From positions 1-64,000 of the forward strand of contig JAJDUB010000051.1 in the NCBI GenBank assembly GCA_022826885.1: a stretch of DNA of 64,000 bases, written 5' to 3'. Below, one piece after another: positions 27,268 through 37,714 of the stretch; the stretch's first letter is position 1; the number at the start of each line of letters is the position of its first letter. Made by a program: the position numbers and the translations under genes. The notes under the pieces were generated by a model. That model ran no database searches and was not told the DNA's origin. It saw only the letters and a list, made by a program, of their open reading frames with translations. This DNA comes from Gammaproteobacteria bacterium. Lineage in GTDB: Bacteria; Pseudomonadota; Gammaproteobacteria; Eutrophobiales; Eutrophobiaceae.

Positions 27268-27308
27268 TGGACAGGTTACTGCGCAGCACGTAATACCTGG
27301 AGAGCATT

Positions 27309-27761
27309 ATGCCGTTACCGCAAGACATCAGCCCCGTCAACAGCGAACTGATGGATTCGCTGTGTAAAACCGATGATATGGACTGGATCCCTATGGAAGC
27401 GGACCCCGAGCGGGGGTTTATGAAAGTCCTGTGGACGGGGCCGGAGACCGGCGCCTGGGCCGCGCTGTTCCGCTGGTATAAAGGCTACGTGGCGCCGCCC
27501 CATAAACACCTGAGTCCGGCCCATGTGTATGTCCTGTCCGGGAAGTTGCAGGTGCGCGACGGGATCCTCGAAGCGGGCGACTACGTGTACGAACCGAACG
27601 GCATGGTCCACGGCGCGACAACGGCCTTGGAGGACACCGACTACCTGTTTATCTGTAACGGGCCGGTGCTGTTTTTCGACGATGACAACTTTACCAGCTA
27701 CCTGGGCTGGGAAGAACTGGAGCGCATCCAGGAACAACATGAAAAACAAAAGCCGGCTTAA
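27309..27761 (+). CDS. Cupin-domain protein (ChrR/dioxygenase-like)
   Basis: 150 residues forming one cupin barrel. Metal-type histidines are in PPHKHLSPAHVYVLSGKLQV (cupin motif 1), and motif 2 is around EPNGMVHGATTALEDT. The sequence is of the sort annotated as 2,4'-dihydroxyacetophenone dioxygenase-like or ChrR-like cupins; these can be oxygenases, isomerases or sensors. It follows the TonB receptor by 42 bases and precedes a second cupin, pointing to a joint role in handling the imported compound. Confidence 0.82.
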   Translation: MPLPQDISPVNSELMDSLCKTDDMDWIPMEADPERGFMKVLWTGPETGAWAALFRWYKGYVAPPHKHLSPAHVYVLSGKLQVRDGILEAGDYVYEPNGMVHGATTALEDTDYLFICNGPVLFFDDDNFTSYLGWEELERIQEQHEKQKPA

Positions 27762-27824
27762 TATAATAAGTTAAATCAGAGTTTCACAAACAAACAAAAC
27801 CTGAACAAGTAAGGAGGTAATAAC

Positions 27825-28289
27825 ATGAACCCAAACAAGTATGATCCCGTGGAAGGACGCTCCGTCCAGATCGATGAAGTCGATTGGGTGGAATTTCCCG
27901 GACCGTTGAGCCAGGGCGGTATCCGCTGGAAACTGTTGAACGTCGCGCCGGAGCTTGGCTCCTGGGCGGCCATATATGATTGCCCGAAGGGCTCCTCTTT
28001 CGCCAGTCACGTCCACGTCGGCCCGGGAGAATATTTCCTGACCAAGGGCCACATGGAGGTCCGCGGCGGCGAACACGACGGCGGCGTCAGCGTGAAGGCT
28101 CCGGCCTATGGCTACGAAGCCTGCGAGGCTTTTCATGGTATGACGAATTTCCTGGAAGACAGCGAGTTTTACATGACGTTCCTCGGCCCCCTCAACTTCG
28201 TCGATGAGGAAGGTAATACCATCGCTCTGGTGACCTGGAAGACCGTCCAGGAAGCTTGGGACGCGGCGCAGCAGGCAAAAGAAGGCTGA
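27825..28289 (+). CDS. Cupin-domain protein, paralogue of the preceding gene
   Basis: 154 residues. Cupin motif 1 is FASHVHVGPGEYFLTKGHMEV with H-x-H and a glutamate as likely metal ligands; motif 2 surrounds ACEAFHGMTNFLED. It shares general plan with the 27309-27761 protein (GSWAAIYDCPKG compared with GAWAALFRWYKG), so the pair arose by duplication. An almost perfect ribosome-binding site (taaggaggt) sits before ATG 27825, so it should be well translated. Reaction unknown. Confidence 0.82.
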   Translation: MNPNKYDPVEGRSVQIDEVDWVEFPGPLSQGGIRWKLLNVAPELGSWAAIYDCPKGSSFASHVHVGPGEYFLTKGHMEVRGGEHDGGVSVKAPAYGYEACEAFHGMTNFLEDSEFYMTFLGPLNFVDEEGNTIALVTWKTVQEAWDAAQQAKEG

Positions 28290-28333
28290 GACAAACCCGG
28301 AGTATAAGGGGGAGCAGTAAGGGGGGAAAGTCA

Positions 28334-28359
28334 GGGGGACGGATTCAAATCCGTCCCCC
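28334..28359. repeat. 26-bp perfect hairpin, repeat family C (copy 1)
   Basis: GGGGGACGGATT (28334-28345), CA, AATCCGTCCCCC (28348-28359). It lies in the 235-base gap after the second cupin. The same core GGGGACGGATTTG / CAAATCCGTCCCC recurs at 58045-58112. The strong GC stem could act as a terminator for the receptor operon, but there is no T-run. Confidence 0.8.
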
Positions 28360-28524
28360 GGGCGGATTTTGATCCATCTCATCTCACCATACCGGCCTGC
28401 GCCGGTGCAGCAGTATTCCGCAATGACGTATTTTGACTAATCCCGGTCGTTCCTGGGATAATGGCCCGCATCCCCGGTCCTTATGATGCGTGTCTGTGCC
28501 ATCTCCCATCGGGAATAAAAATCC

Positions 28525-30978
28525 ATGAAATCACACGCCAGGGTTGTGGTCATCGGCGGCGGTGTTGTCGGTGTCAGCACCCTTTATCACCTGGCCGGGA
28601 AAGGCTGGGGTGACGACGCCGTGCTGGTGGAAAAAGCGGAACTGACCTCCGGTTCCACCTGGCATGCGGCCGGGTTGCTGCCCCTGTTCAACATGAGTTA
28701 CAGCGTCGGCCAGATCCATAAGTACTCGGTGAACCTGTACCAGGAACTGGAGGAGGAAACCGGGCAACAGGTCGGCTTCAGGCAGGTGGGCAACCTGCGC
28801 TTGGCTATGAACCGGGACCGCATGGATGAATATTACCAGTACGCGGCTACGGCCCGCACCATCGGCGTACGTACCGAATTCCTTACACCGGAGCAGATAG
28901 GCGAAATTTGGCCCCTGTGCAATACGGACGGACTGGTCGGCGCGCTGTTCCATCCTGAAGACGGTTATATCCAGCCGGCCGACCTGACCCAGGCTCTGGC
29001 AAAGGGCGCGCGGGCGCGGGGCGCGGTCATTTACCGTAACACCATGGTTGAAGGCATCGAGCGCACCGCTTCCGGCGAGTGGCGGGTAAAGACCTCCGGG
29101 GGTGATATCACCTGTGAACACGTCGTCTCGGCGACCGGTAACTATGCCCGCCGCACCGGCGCCATGGTCGGCCTGGACATACCGGTGATGCCGGTCGAAC
29201 ACCAGTACATCGTAACGGAGTCCCACCCGGATTTGACGGACAGGGCAGGCCGGGGTCTGCCGGAAATGGCCGTCCTGCGGGAATCCGATGGCTCCTGGTA
29301 CCTGCGGGAAGAAAACCAGGGGTTTATCCTGGGACCTTACGAGAAAGGCGCGCCCTGCTGTTACCCGGACGGACCCGCTGACGGCGCCGAGTACGAACTG
29401 TTCCAAGAGGACATCGAGCGCCTGGAACCCCATATCGAGGCGGCCATGAACCGGGTGCCGGCCTTTGCCGAGTGCGGCATCAAACAGGTTTACAACGGCG
29501 CTATCGCTTACACCCCGGACGGCAACCCCATCGTAGGCCCGGCCTGGGGCCTGAGGAACTTCTGGCTCAACGAAGGTCACAGCTTCGGTATTACTGCGGC
29601 TGGCGGCGCGGGCTGGCAACTGGCGGAATGGATTGTTGAGGGTGAACCGGGTATAGATATGCTGGGGGTTGAGCCGCGCCGTTTCGGTGATTACGTCAGC
29701 AAGGATTATTTAATCAAAAAGAATGAAGAAGCCTACTCTCACGTGTTCATCATCCATTACCCTGATGAGGAGCGGCCGGCGGCCCGCCCCCTGAAGACTG
29801 CCCCCTGTTATGGGCGCTTGATGGAAATGGGCGCCGTGTTCGGCCAGAAGTTCGGCTGGGAGCGGGCCAACTGGTTTGCCGGTGACGGCATGGCGCAGGA
29901 AGACCACTGGTCGTTCCGCCGTTCGCGCTGGTTCGAGGCCATCAGGAAGGAAGCTTTGCATGTCAACAGGGCAGTGGGACTGCTGGACATGACGCCGTTT
30001 GCCAAGTGCCGGATCTCCGGGCCGGGCGCCGCGGCGTTCCTGGATTACATGGTCGCCAACCGCCTGCCCGCAAAGACAGGCCGTATCCGGCTGTGCCATG
30101 CGCTTAACCGTAACGGCGGTGTCCACTCGGAATTCACCATCACTCGCGAGGCGGAAGATTCGTTCTACCTGGTCTCTGCCGCCGCATGGCAGAGACTGGA
30201 CCATGATTACCTTGCCGGATACATGCCTGCCGACGGTTCGGTGAACTACGAACACCTGACCGACAGCATCGGCGTGTTCGTCGTTACCGGCCCACTGGCG
30301 GGCAAACTCCTGCAAAGGGTGTCCGCCGATGATTTCTCCAATGGGGCATTCCCGTTCCTCTCCGCCCGGCAGGTGGAAATGGCGGGGATACCGGTGCATG
30401 CCTTGCGGGTCAATTACGTCGGCGAACTGGGTTGGGAACTGCATCATCCCGTCGAACGCCAGAACGAGTTGTTCGATGCACTCTTCGCAGCCGGTGAAGA
30501 CCTGGAATTGCGACCCTTCGGCATCCGCGCCATGGATTCCCTGCGCCTGGAGAAATCCTATCGCATGGTGGGCACCGAGTTATCCATTGAGTATTCCGCG
30601 TATGAATCGGCGATGGACCGCTTCGTATTTCCTGACAAGGGGGACTTCCTGGGTCGGGAACAACTGCTGGCCGGCAGGGAGCGCGGGCTGAATTACAGAC
30701 TTGTGACCCTGGAAGTCCAGGACACCGATGACGCCGATGCGCTGGGCAACAACGCCTTGACCAGGAACGGCGAACTGATCGGGCGCGCCACCAGCGGCGG
30801 TTTCGGTTTCCGGGTCGGCCAGTCCTTGGCGCTGGGCATGGTCAGACCGGAATACGCACAAGCGGGCATCGATATGGAAATTGATATCCTGAACAGGAAC
30901 TACCGGTCCGTCGTGATCCCGGAGAGCCCGTTCGATCCGGACAATGAACGCCTGCTGGACATAAATGACGCGAATTGA
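28525..30978 (+). CDS. FAD-dependent dimethylglycine/sarcosine dehydrogenase-like protein (DAO plus GcvT)
   Basis: 817 residues: an N-terminal DAO-type FAD domain ([17 protein letters not shown], residues 7-23), a linker domain, and a C-terminal folate-binding GcvT-like half (from ~400; [45 protein letters not shown]). The motif [12 protein letters not shown] places H47 where dimethylglycine/sarcosine dehydrogenases attach FAD covalently. Such enzymes oxidatively demethylate dimethylglycine or sarcosine and hand the methyl to tetrahydrofolate. It is the first gene of a block with sdaA and soxBDAG; its TGA overlaps the TTG start of sdaA. Substrate could also be a related N-methyl amine. Confidence 0.9.
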   Translation: MKSHARVVVIGGGVVGVSTLYHLAGKGWGDDAVLVEKAELTSGSTWHAAGLLPLFNMSYSVGQIHKYSVNLYQELEEETGQQVGFRQVGNLRLAMNRDRMDEYYQYAATARTIGVRTEFLTPEQIGEIWPLCNTDGLVGALFHPEDGYIQPADLTQALAKGARARGAVIYRNTMVEGIERTASGEWRVKTSGGDITCEHVVSATGNYARRTGAMVGLDIPVMPVEHQYIVTESHPDLTDRAGRGLPEMAVLRESDGSWYLREENQGFILGPYEKGAPCCYPDGPADGAEYELFQEDIERLEPHIEAAMNRVPAFAECGIKQVYNGAIAYTPDGNPIVGPAWGLRNFWLNEGHSFGITAAGGAGWQLAEWIVEGEPGIDMLGVEPRRFGDYVSKDYLIKKNEEAYSHVFIIHYPDEERPAARPLKTAPCYGRLMEMGAVFGQKFGWERANWFAGDGMAQEDHWSFRRSRWFEAIRKEALHVNRAVGLLDMTPFAKCRISGPGAAAFLDYMVANRLPAKTGRIRLCHALNRNGGVHSEFTITREAEDSFYLVSAAAWQRLDHDYLAGYMPADGSVNYEHLTDSIGVFVVTGPLAGKLLQRVSADDFSNGAFPFLSARQVEMAGIPVHALRVNYVGELGWELHHPVERQNELFDALFAAGEDLELRPFGIRAMDSLRLEKSYRMVGTELSIEYSAYESAMDRFVFPDKGDFLGREQLLAGRERGLNYRLVTLEVQDTDDADALGNNALTRNGELIGRATSGGFGFRVGQSLALGMVRPEYAQAGIDMEIDILNRNYRSVVIPESPFDPDNERLLDINDAN

Positions 30979-32351
30979 TTAGCGTATTTGACATGTTTTC
31001 CATCGGGATTGGGCCTTCCAGTTCCCATACCGTTGGCCCCATGCGCGCCGCGCTGTCGTTCGCCCGGCGCCTGGAAGCGATGAACCTGCTAAGCCGTGTA
31101 ACCGGACTCAAGGTGGATCTGTACGGTTCCCTGGGCGCCACCGGCAGGGGGCATGGCAGCGATACGGCCGTGGTCCTTGGATTGCTGGGTGAAACGCCGG
31201 AAGCAACGGATCCTGATGAAACAGACAGCCGGCTTGAACAGGTGCGCGCGACAGGATACCTCAACCTTCTTGAACAACGGCTTGTCAACTTCAACCTTAT
31301 CACGGCCCTCGTCTTTCATAAAAAGGAACGCCTGCCCCTGCACGTGAACGGTATGCGTTTCCGTGCGCTGGACCAACATGGAGAAACGCTGCTGGAGAAG
31401 ATCTATTACTCGGTGGGCGGCGGTTTTGTGGTGGACACGGATGAGCAGGGCGAACCCTCGTTGCGGGAAGATGCCTCCATAGCGCTTCCTTATCCCTTCC
31501 GCACGGCAAAGGAACTGCTGGAATTGTGTGACAGGCATAAGCTGGGCATCAGCGCCCTCATGCTGGAAAATGAAAAACGCCTGCGCACTGAACAGGATAT
31601 CCGGGCCGGGTTGCTTGCTATCTGGAAGGTCATGCAGGAGTGCGTTGACCGTGGTTGCCGTACCCACGGCATCCTGCCGGGTGGTTTGAAAGTCCGGCGC
31701 CGCGCCGCGTCGGTGAAGGAAAAACTCCTGCAAAGACAGGATGATGGCGCCGGCGCGTTCGAGGCGATGGATTGGGTGAACCTGTATGCCCTGGCCGTCA
31801 ATGAGGAGAACGCCGCCGGGGGCAGGGTGGTGACTGCGCCCACCAACGGCGCGGCCGGCATCATTCCCGCGGTGCTGCACTATTACCACCGTTTCTGCGA
31901 AGGCGCTGGTGACGACGGAGTCGTGAGGTTCCTGCTGACCGCTGCGGCAATCGGCACACTCTACAAACTCAATGCGTCCATTTCCGGCGCCGAGGTAGGT
32001 TGCCAGGGTGAAGTGGGTTCGGCCTGTTCGATGGCAGCCGGCGCCCTGGCCGAGGTATTGGGAGGTTCGCCGTCACAGGTGGAACAGGCTGCGGAAATTG
32101 CCATGGAACACAACCTGGGCCTCACTTGTGACCCTGTCGGAGGACTGGTGCAGATCCCGTGCATAGAGCGCAACGCCATTGCATCCGTCAAGGCGATCAA
32201 CGCCGCGCGCATGGCATTGTTGGAAGACGGCCAGCACTATGTGTCGCTGGACAAGGTGATTAAAACCATGCGGGACACCGGCCGCGACATGAAGACCAAG
32301 TACAAGGAAACGGCCCGGGGCGGGCTGGCAGTGAATGTAATAGAATGCTGA
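30975..32351 (+). CDS. sdaA: L-serine dehydratase (L-serine ammonia-lyase), single-chain 4Fe-4S type
   Basis: 458 residues. The TTG at 30975 is chosen because the resulting [22 protein letters not shown] is the conserved family N-terminus; it overlaps the preceding stop (TTGA). Iron-sulfur cysteines are C343, C385 and C396, the same numbers as in E. coli SdaA, in [22 protein letters not shown] and IPCIERNA. The enzyme deaminates L-serine to pyruvate and ammonia. Lying between the DMGDH-like gene and soxB, it would finish the path betaine to sarcosine to glycine to serine to pyruvate. The glycine-to-serine enzyme GlyA is not in the window. The next start is 1 base after its stop. Confidence 0.95.
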   Translation: MISVFDMFSIGIGPSSSHTVGPMRAALSFARRLEAMNLLSRVTGLKVDLYGSLGATGRGHGSDTAVVLGLLGETPEATDPDETDSRLEQVRATGYLNLLEQRLVNFNLITALVFHKKERLPLHVNGMRFRALDQHGETLLEKIYYSVGGGFVVDTDEQGEPSLREDASIALPYPFRTAKELLELCDRHKLGISALMLENEKRLRTEQDIRAGLLAIWKVMQECVDRGCRTHGILPGGLKVRRRAASVKEKLLQRQDDGAGAFEAMDWVNLYALAVNEENAAGGRVVTAPTNGAAGIIPAVLHYYHRFCEGAGDDGVVRFLLTAAAIGTLYKLNASISGAEVGCQGEVGSACSMAAGALAEVLGGSPSQVEQAAEIAMEHNLGLTCDPVGGLVQIPCIERNAIASVKAINAARMALLEDGQHYVSLDKVIKTMRDTGRDMKTKYKETARGGLAVNVIEC

Positions 32352-32352
32352 A

Positions 32353-33609
32353 ATGACCCGGCAGAAATATTCCATCTTCTCCCTGCTGCGCAATGCCGTC
32401 TCCCGTAACGAGAACTGGCAACAGGCCTGGCGCAGCCCTGCGCCTCGGAAAAAGTACGACGCGCTCATCGTCGGCGGTGGCGGGCACGGCCTGGCGACCG
32501 CGTACTACCTGGCGAAAGAGCACGGGATGCGCAACGTCGCCGTGCTGGAGAAGGGATGGATCGGCGGCGGCAATACCGGGCGGAACACCACCATAGTACG
32601 GTCAAATTACCTGTGGACGGAAGCCGCGCTGCTCTATGAGAAGTCGTTGAAACTGTGGGAAGGGTTGAGTCGGGACCTGAATTACAACGTCATGTTCAGC
32701 CAGCGCGGCGTTTATAACCTGGGCCACAGCCTGCAGGACATGCGCGATATCGAAAGGCGGGTCGGAGCCAACCGCCTTGACGGGATTGATGCGGAGGTGG
32801 TCACGCCTGAGCAGATCAAGGCCGCCATACCCATGATCAATACCTCTCCCCGGGTGCGTTATCCGATCCTTGGGGCCTCGCTGCAGCGCCGGGGTGGAGT
32901 TGCCCGCCACGATGCCGTGGCTTGGGGGTTTGCCCGCGCAGCCGATGCCTTGGGAGTCGATATTATCCAGCAATGCGAGGTCACCGGCATATACCGGGAC
33001 CATGGCCGGGTAACCGGCGTCGAGACCCGCCGCGGCCGCATCGAGGCGGACCGGGTCGGCGTCGTCGTCGCCGGCCATGCCAGCGTGCTGGCAGGGATGG
33101 CCGGGCTGCGCCTGCCGCTGGAGAGCCACCCGTTGCAGGCTTACGTGTCGGAGCCCCTGAAACCGGTACTGGATACCGTAGTCATGTCCGGCGCCGTACA
33201 CGGTTATATCAGCCAGTCGGACAAGGGCGAACTGGTCATCGGCGCCGGCATCGACGCCTACAACGGTTACGGCCAGCGCGGCAGTTTCCACACCATCGAA
33301 CACGCCATGCAGGCCATTATTGAACTGTTCCCCGCGTTCAGCCGGGTGCGCATGCTGCGCCAATGGGGCGGGATCGTGGACGTCTCGCCAGACGCCTGCC
33401 CGATCATCGGCAAGACCCCCGTGCAGGGCCTGTATTTCAACTGCGGCTGGGGCACCGGCGGTTTCAAGGCCACCCCCGGCTCTGGCTGGGCCTTTGCCCA
33501 CACCATCGCCCGTGACGAACCTCATGACCTGAACGCCCCATTTTCCCTGGAACGCTTCACAACGGGCGCTCTCATTGATGAACACGGCGCGGCCGCGGTG
33601 GCGCACTGA
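32353..33609 (+). CDS. soxB: Sarcosine oxidase, beta subunit
   Basis: 418 residues. FAD-binding loop [18 protein letters not shown] (37-54), then [20 protein letters not shown] typical of SoxB, and [16 protein letters not shown] where H186 matches the position of covalent FMN attachment in heterotetrameric sarcosine oxidases. With subunits alpha, gamma and delta it oxidises sarcosine to glycine, giving H2O2 and 5,10-methylene-tetrahydrofolate (or formaldehyde). It starts 1 base after the stop of sdaA. A 106-bp inverted-repeat element separates it from soxD. Confidence 0.96.
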   Translation: MTRQKYSIFSLLRNAVSRNENWQQAWRSPAPRKKYDALIVGGGGHGLATAYYLAKEHGMRNVAVLEKGWIGGGNTGRNTTIVRSNYLWTEAALLYEKSLKLWEGLSRDLNYNVMFSQRGVYNLGHSLQDMRDIERRVGANRLDGIDAEVVTPEQIKAAIPMINTSPRVRYPILGASLQRRGGVARHDAVAWGFARAADALGVDIIQQCEVTGIYRDHGRVTGVETRRGRIEADRVGVVVAGHASVLAGMAGLRLPLESHPLQAYVSEPLKPVLDTVVMSGAVHGYISQSDKGELVIGAGIDAYNGYGQRGSFHTIEHAMQAIIELFPAFSRVRMLRQWGGIVDVSPDACPIIGKTPVQGLYFNCGWGTGGFKATPGSGWAFAHTIARDEPHDLNAPFSLERFTTGALIDEHGAAAVAH

Positions 33610-33634
33610 GCAAGGCAATTTACATGCCGTGTAG

Positions 33635-33740
33635 CAAGGTTGGGGTACTGTTTTCAAGACACGCTGTGAATACATCCCTGTACGCTTTATCGGCAACCAT
33701 CCTGGTTGCCGACATTCTTGAAAACAGTACCCCAACCTTG
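33635..33740. mobile_element. MITE-like element with perfect 25-bp terminal inverted repeats
   Basis: The ends 33635-33659 (beginning CAAGGTTGGGGTACTG) and 33716-33740 (ending CAGTACCCCAACCTTG) are perfect inverted copies of 25 bases. The inner 56 bases contain a hairpin CGGCAACC-ATCCT-GGTTGCCG (33691-33711). There is no coding sequence. It sits in the soxB-soxD gap of an otherwise gapless operon, so it is an insertion that has not broken a gene. It may form a large RNA stem-loop that alters expression of soxDAG. Confidence 0.85.
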
Positions 33741-33759
33741 CCAGAGCCCGAGACAAGAT

Positions 33760-34008
33760 GTGCTGTTGATTAACTGCCCCTGGTGTGGGCCGCGTGATGA
33801 GAGCGAATTCGGTTATGGCGGAGAAGCCGACATCGCCCGGCCGGCCAACCCGGACGCCCTGACTGACGAAGAATGGGCAGACTACCTGTTCATGCGCAAA
33901 AACCCCAGGGGACTGCACCGGGAACAATGGGTGCATGAGCACGGCTGCCGACGTTGGTTCGTGCTGGAGCGTGATACCGTAACTTATGAGATCACGGATG
34001 CAACCTGA
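33760..34008 (+). CDS. soxD: Sarcosine oxidase, delta subunit
   Basis: 82 residues from GTG 33760. The frame from 33706 is too long and runs into the repeat; with the GTG start, the zinc ligands become C6, C9 (INCPWCG), H59 and C63 (VHEHGC), exactly the numbering known for SoxD. GGEADIARP is also typical. It is the zinc-binding small subunit of the tetrameric enzyme. Its stop overlaps soxA by 11 bases. Confidence 0.93.
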   Translation: MLLINCPWCGPRDESEFGYGGEADIARPANPDALTDEEWADYLFMRKNPRGLHREQWVHEHGCRRWFVLERDTVTYEITDAT

Positions 34009-37000
34009 CCGCCTCTCCACCGGTGGCCGCATCGACCGCTCCCTGCCCCTGACGTTCCGCTTCAACGGCCGGACCTGCCAGGGCTATGCTGGCGATACCC
34101 TGGCTTCCGCCCTGCTTGCCAATGGTATCCGCGTTGTCGGGCGCAGTTTCAAGTACCATCGCCCCCGCGGCATTATGGCCATCGGCGCGGACGAACCCAA
34201 CGCCATCGTCCAGTTGGGAACGGGAGCGGCCACCATACCCGGACTGCGCGCCACGGAAGTGGAATTGTATGACGGCCTGGTCGCCACAACGGCAAGGGGC
34301 TGGCCCGGCCTCAAATTCGACCTGCTGTCCGTCAATGAATTTTTCTCCCCGCTGCTCAGTGCCGGGTTTTATTACAAGACCTTCATGGCGCCGGGGTTCC
34401 TGTGGCGCTGGTACGAACACGGTTTCCGACATGCCTCCGGCCTGGGCATCTCGCCTCGGGAGACCGACCCGGACAGCTATGAACATTACAACGCCCACTG
34501 CGACGTCCTGGTGGCTGGTGGCGGGCCGGCGGGGCTGATGGCGGCCCTGGCGGCGGCCAAAAGCGGCGCCAGGGTCATCATTGCCGATGAACAGGGCGAG
34601 ATGGGCGGCAGCCTGCTGAGTGACGGCGCCACCCTGAACGGCAACCCTGCCGGTGTGTGGCTGGGTAAGGCGCTGGATGAACTGCAGCGTTGCCCGGAGG
34701 TTATCATCCTGCCGCGCAGCACGGTGTCCGGCTATTACGACCACAACTTCCTGACCATACTGGAACGTTGCCGGGATCACCCCAATCAACGGGACGCGGA
34801 AGGGGTTCGGCAACGCCTGTGGCGGGTTCGCGCAGGACGCGTGATCCTGGCCCAGGGCAGTCATGAGCGCCCACTGGTATTTCCGGACAATGATCGTCCG
34901 GGGGTGATGCTGGCCTCCGCGTTGTCGGGATATATTCGCCGTTACGGCGTCTGTCCGGGCCGGCGTGCCGTGATTTTTGCCAACAACGACGGGGCATACC
35001 TTACCGCGTTGGACCTGGTGCAGGTTGGGGCGAGCGTCAGCGCCATCATCGATTGCCGGGAGTACGGCGCCGGCGCAGTCGCTGAACCGTTGCGGGAGGC
35101 CGGCGTCGATATATACCAGGGCTACATAGTGACCGGCGCGTCGGGCAGGAACGGCGTGCGTTCGGTGCAGGTTGTCCCCGTGTCCGCCGACGCCGGCGCC
35201 GTAAAAAGCGGGCGCAAAATCATTCACTGTGACCTGCTCGCCATATCGGGTGGCTGGAACCCCGCGGTCCACCTGCATTCCCAGGCCGGCGGCAGAATTC
35301 ATTGGGACGATGTCCGCAGTTGCTTCATTCCCGGCGCGCCCCGGCAGGATCATGTGTCAGTGGGCGCGTGCAACGGCAGTTTTTCCCTGGATGCCTGCCT
35401 GGAGGAGGGGAAGCAGGCGGGACAGGAAGCGGCGCGCGCCTGCGGTTTCGAACCGGCCCCGTTCTCCACGCCGGAGGTCGGGCGGGAGAGACCCGGAGAA
35501 GCTCACCCCCTGCAACCCTTGTGGCGGGTTCCACTACCCCGATCGCCCCGGCGTCATCCGAAGCAGTTCATCGATTACCAGAATGACACCACCGTGGCGG
35601 ACGTGTACCAGGCGGTGCAGGAAGGCTACCGGAACGTGGAGCACGTGAAACGCTATACTGCGCTGGGATTCGGCACCGACCAGGGCAAACTGGGGAATAT
35701 AAACGGCATGGCGGTACTGGCCGAGTGCCTGGGCAAACCCGTCGCCGAGGTGGGCACGACCACTTTCCGTCCGCCCTACACGGCGGTGTCCTTTGGCGCC
35801 TGCGCCGGCGCCGCGGTCGGCGATCTCTATGATCCGGTGCGCAAGACCGCGCTGCACGACTGGCACGAAGCAGCCGGCGCAGAATTCGAAGTGGTGGGGC
35901 AATGGTTGCGCCCCTGGTATTACCCCCGGGCAGGGGAGGGGTTGGACGAAGCAGTGGCCCGGGAGTGTCTTGCCGCGCGCAGGTCGCTGGCGATCATGGA
36001 CGCCTCCACCCTGGGCAAGATAGAGGTTCAGGGTCCGGATGCGGCGACCTTCCTGGAGCGTATCTATACCCATAATATCGCCCGGATTGAGACCGGACGC
36101 TGCGCTTACGGCATCATGCTTGGCGAAGACGGCATGGTCATGGACGACGGGGTGATGGCGCGCCTGGGCGGGCAGCATTATTACCTGACTACCACCACGG
36201 GCGGCGCTGCCCGCGTGCTGGGCTGGCTGGAACAGTGGTTGCAGACGGAATGGCCTGAGTTGAAGGTATACCTGACTTCCGTCACCGAACGCTGGTCCAC
36301 CATTGCCCTGGTCGGGCCTGACAGCAGGAAACTGTTACAGGGCATGGAATCCGATATCGATTTCAACCGGGAGGATTTTCCCTTCATGTCGGTACGCTCC
36401 GGTTCACTGGCAGGGTTCGCCACACGGATATTCCGCGTGAGCTTCAGTGGCGAACTGGCCTATGAGATTAACGTGGAGAGTGATTTCGCCCCTGCCCTGT
36501 GGCAGACCCTGATGGCGGCAGGTCAGCAATACGGCATTACCCCTTACGGCACTGAATCCATGCACGTGTTGCGCGCAGAGAAGGGATTTATCATTGTCGG
36601 CCAGGATACTGACGGTTCCGTTACGCCCCTGGACCTGGGGCTGACATGGCTCCTGTCCCGGGACAAGGACTACCTGGGCAAACGTTCCCTCGCTAGGCCC
36701 GACTGCCGGAGGCCGGATCGTAAACAACTGGTCGGACTGTTATGCGAGGAAGGTCCTGAAGCATTGCCTGAGGGTGCGCAACTCGTAGAACAACCCGGCG
36801 GAGAACCCCCTGTGGCCAAACTCGGCCACGTCACCTCCAGTTATTACAGCGCCTGTCTCGGTCATCCCATTGCCCTGGCGCTGGTCAGCGCCGGTCGCGC
36901 ACGCAAGGACGACGTTATACACGCCGCATTACGCAACGGTCGTTGTGTAAGGGCCAGGATAGTTTCCCCGGTATTCCATGACCCGGAAGGAGAGCGGCAA

Positions 37001-37009
37001 CGTGCCTGA
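33998..37009 (+). CDS. soxA: Sarcosine oxidase, alpha subunit
   Basis: 1003 residues from ATG 33998, which overlaps the end of soxD by 11 bases (an ATG at 33986 gives four further residues). N-terminal ferredoxin-like region with GDTLASALLANGIRVVGRSFKYHRPRG, a NAD-binding Rossmann domain (VLVAGGGPAGLMAALAAA, near residue 170), a second nucleotide-binding part, and a C-terminal GcvT-like folate domain (EGLDEAVARE..., SGELAYEINVESDF). Length and order match the large subunit of tetrameric sarcosine oxidase, which holds NAD+ and the folate site. It overlaps soxG by 8 bases. Confidence 0.96.
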   Translation: MQPDRLSTGGRIDRSLPLTFRFNGRTCQGYAGDTLASALLANGIRVVGRSFKYHRPRGIMAIGADEPNAIVQLGTGAATIPGLRATEVELYDGLVATTARGWPGLKFDLLSVNEFFSPLLSAGFYYKTFMAPGFLWRWYEHGFRHASGLGISPRETDPDSYEHYNAHCDVLVAGGGPAGLMAALAAAKSGARVIIADEQGEMGGSLLSDGATLNGNPAGVWLGKALDELQRCPEVIILPRSTVSGYYDHNFLTILERCRDHPNQRDAEGVRQRLWRVRAGRVILAQGSHERPLVFPDNDRPGVMLASALSGYIRRYGVCPGRRAVIFANNDGAYLTALDLVQVGASVSAIIDCREYGAGAVAEPLREAGVDIYQGYIVTGASGRNGVRSVQVVPVSADAGAVKSGRKIIHCDLLAISGGWNPAVHLHSQAGGRIHWDDVRSCFIPGAPRQDHVSVGACNGSFSLDACLEEGKQAGQEAARACGFEPAPFSTPEVGRERPGEAHPLQPLWRVPLPRSPRRHPKQFIDYQNDTTVADVYQAVQEGYRNVEHVKRYTALGFGTDQGKLGNINGMAVLAECLGKPVAEVGTTTFRPPYTAVSFGACAGAAVGDLYDPVRKTALHDWHEAAGAEFEVVGQWLRPWYYPRAGEGLDEAVARECLAARRSLAIMDASTLGKIEVQGPDAATFLERIYTHNIARIETGRCAYGIMLGEDGMVMDDGVMARLGGQHYYLTTTTGGAARVLGWLEQWLQTEWPELKVYLTSVTERWSTIALVGPDSRKLLQGMESDIDFNREDFPFMSVRSGSLAGFATRIFRVSFSGELAYEINVESDFAPALWQTLMAAGQQYGITPYGTESMHVLRAEKGFIIVGQDTDGSVTPLDLGLTWLLSRDKDYLGKRSLARPDCRRPDRKQLVGLLCEEGPEALPEGAQLVEQPGGEPPVAKLGHVTSSYYSACLGHPIALALVSAGRARKDDVIHAALRNGRCVRARIVSPVFHDPEGERQRA

Positions 37010-37583
37010 TCAGATGCAGAGACAGCATGCGTTGGCATCTTTCCTAAACGGGAACAGTGTACCGGATTCGGGTACTTCCGGAATGCGCCTGGAAGTGCGG
37101 CCCCACTACGGTTACCTGAACCTGCGCGGCGATCCCGATGATGAACGGTTCCTGCAGGCAGTACAACAGAAGCTCGGACATTCCCTGCCTGGTGTTCCGA
37201 ATACGTTTACGAGCGCAGATCACACAGTCTTCTGGCTAGGACCGGACGAATGGCTGCTGTCTACTGCCCTTGGCAGGGAAAAAGAAATAGCCGGGCAACT
37301 GGCAAAAAACCTGGCAGGGCATTGTTATTCACTGGTTGACGTAACCGGCGGTCAACTGTTAATCCGCCTGTCGGGCGAACATGTCCGGGGGGTGCTGGCC
37401 AAAGGCTGCACCCTGGACCTTCATCCGCGCATCTTCAAAGTGGGCCAATGCGCACAGACCACACTGGCAAAGACATCCATGCTGATCGCCCTGATTGACG
37501 ATACACCGACCTTCGATATCGTTCTGCGCCGTAGCTTCGCCGAATACGCGGCTCGCTGGCTGCAACACAGTACCAGGATTTGA
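37002..37583 (+). CDS. soxG: Sarcosine oxidase, gamma subunit
   Basis: 193 residues. GTG 37002 is preferred over ATG 36978 because AAGGAGAG (36987-36994) lies 7 bases upstream of it. The SoxG pattern is clear: RLEVRPHYGYLNLRGDP, FWLGPDEWLLST, SLVDVTGGQLLIRLSGEH, HPRIFKVGQCAQTTLAKT and the final FAEYAARWL. The gamma subunit completes the enzyme. This is the last gene of the 28.5-37.6 kb block. After it a 131-base gap precedes the converging toxin-antitoxin pair. Confidence 0.94.
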   Translation: MPDQMQRQHALASFLNGNSVPDSGTSGMRLEVRPHYGYLNLRGDPDDERFLQAVQQKLGHSLPGVPNTFTSADHTVFWLGPDEWLLSTALGREKEIAGQLAKNLAGHCYSLVDVTGGQLLIRLSGEHVRGVLAKGCTLDLHPRIFKVGQCAQTTLAKTSMLIALIDDTPTFDIVLRRSFAEYAARWLQHSTRI

Positions 37584-37714
37584 AATCCGGATGTTACAAT
37601 TATGATTTTGAGATAGAAGAATGGGGAATTTACCTGGGTTATAACTGGTCATTCGGATTTGGTTTGAGTGATTGAAACATGGACCCGATAGCCAGTGTCC
37701 TTGGATTTGATGTG

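Noticed and set aside
32602..34065. 487-codon minus-strand frame over soxB and soxD
   Set aside because: Antisense of well-recognised sox genes and no family resemblance.
37598..37675. Short frame ending YLGYNWSFGFGLSD between soxG and hepT
   Set aside because: It looks like the last strand of an outer-membrane barrel, but only about 25 codons are open with no start; too little to call a pseudogene.
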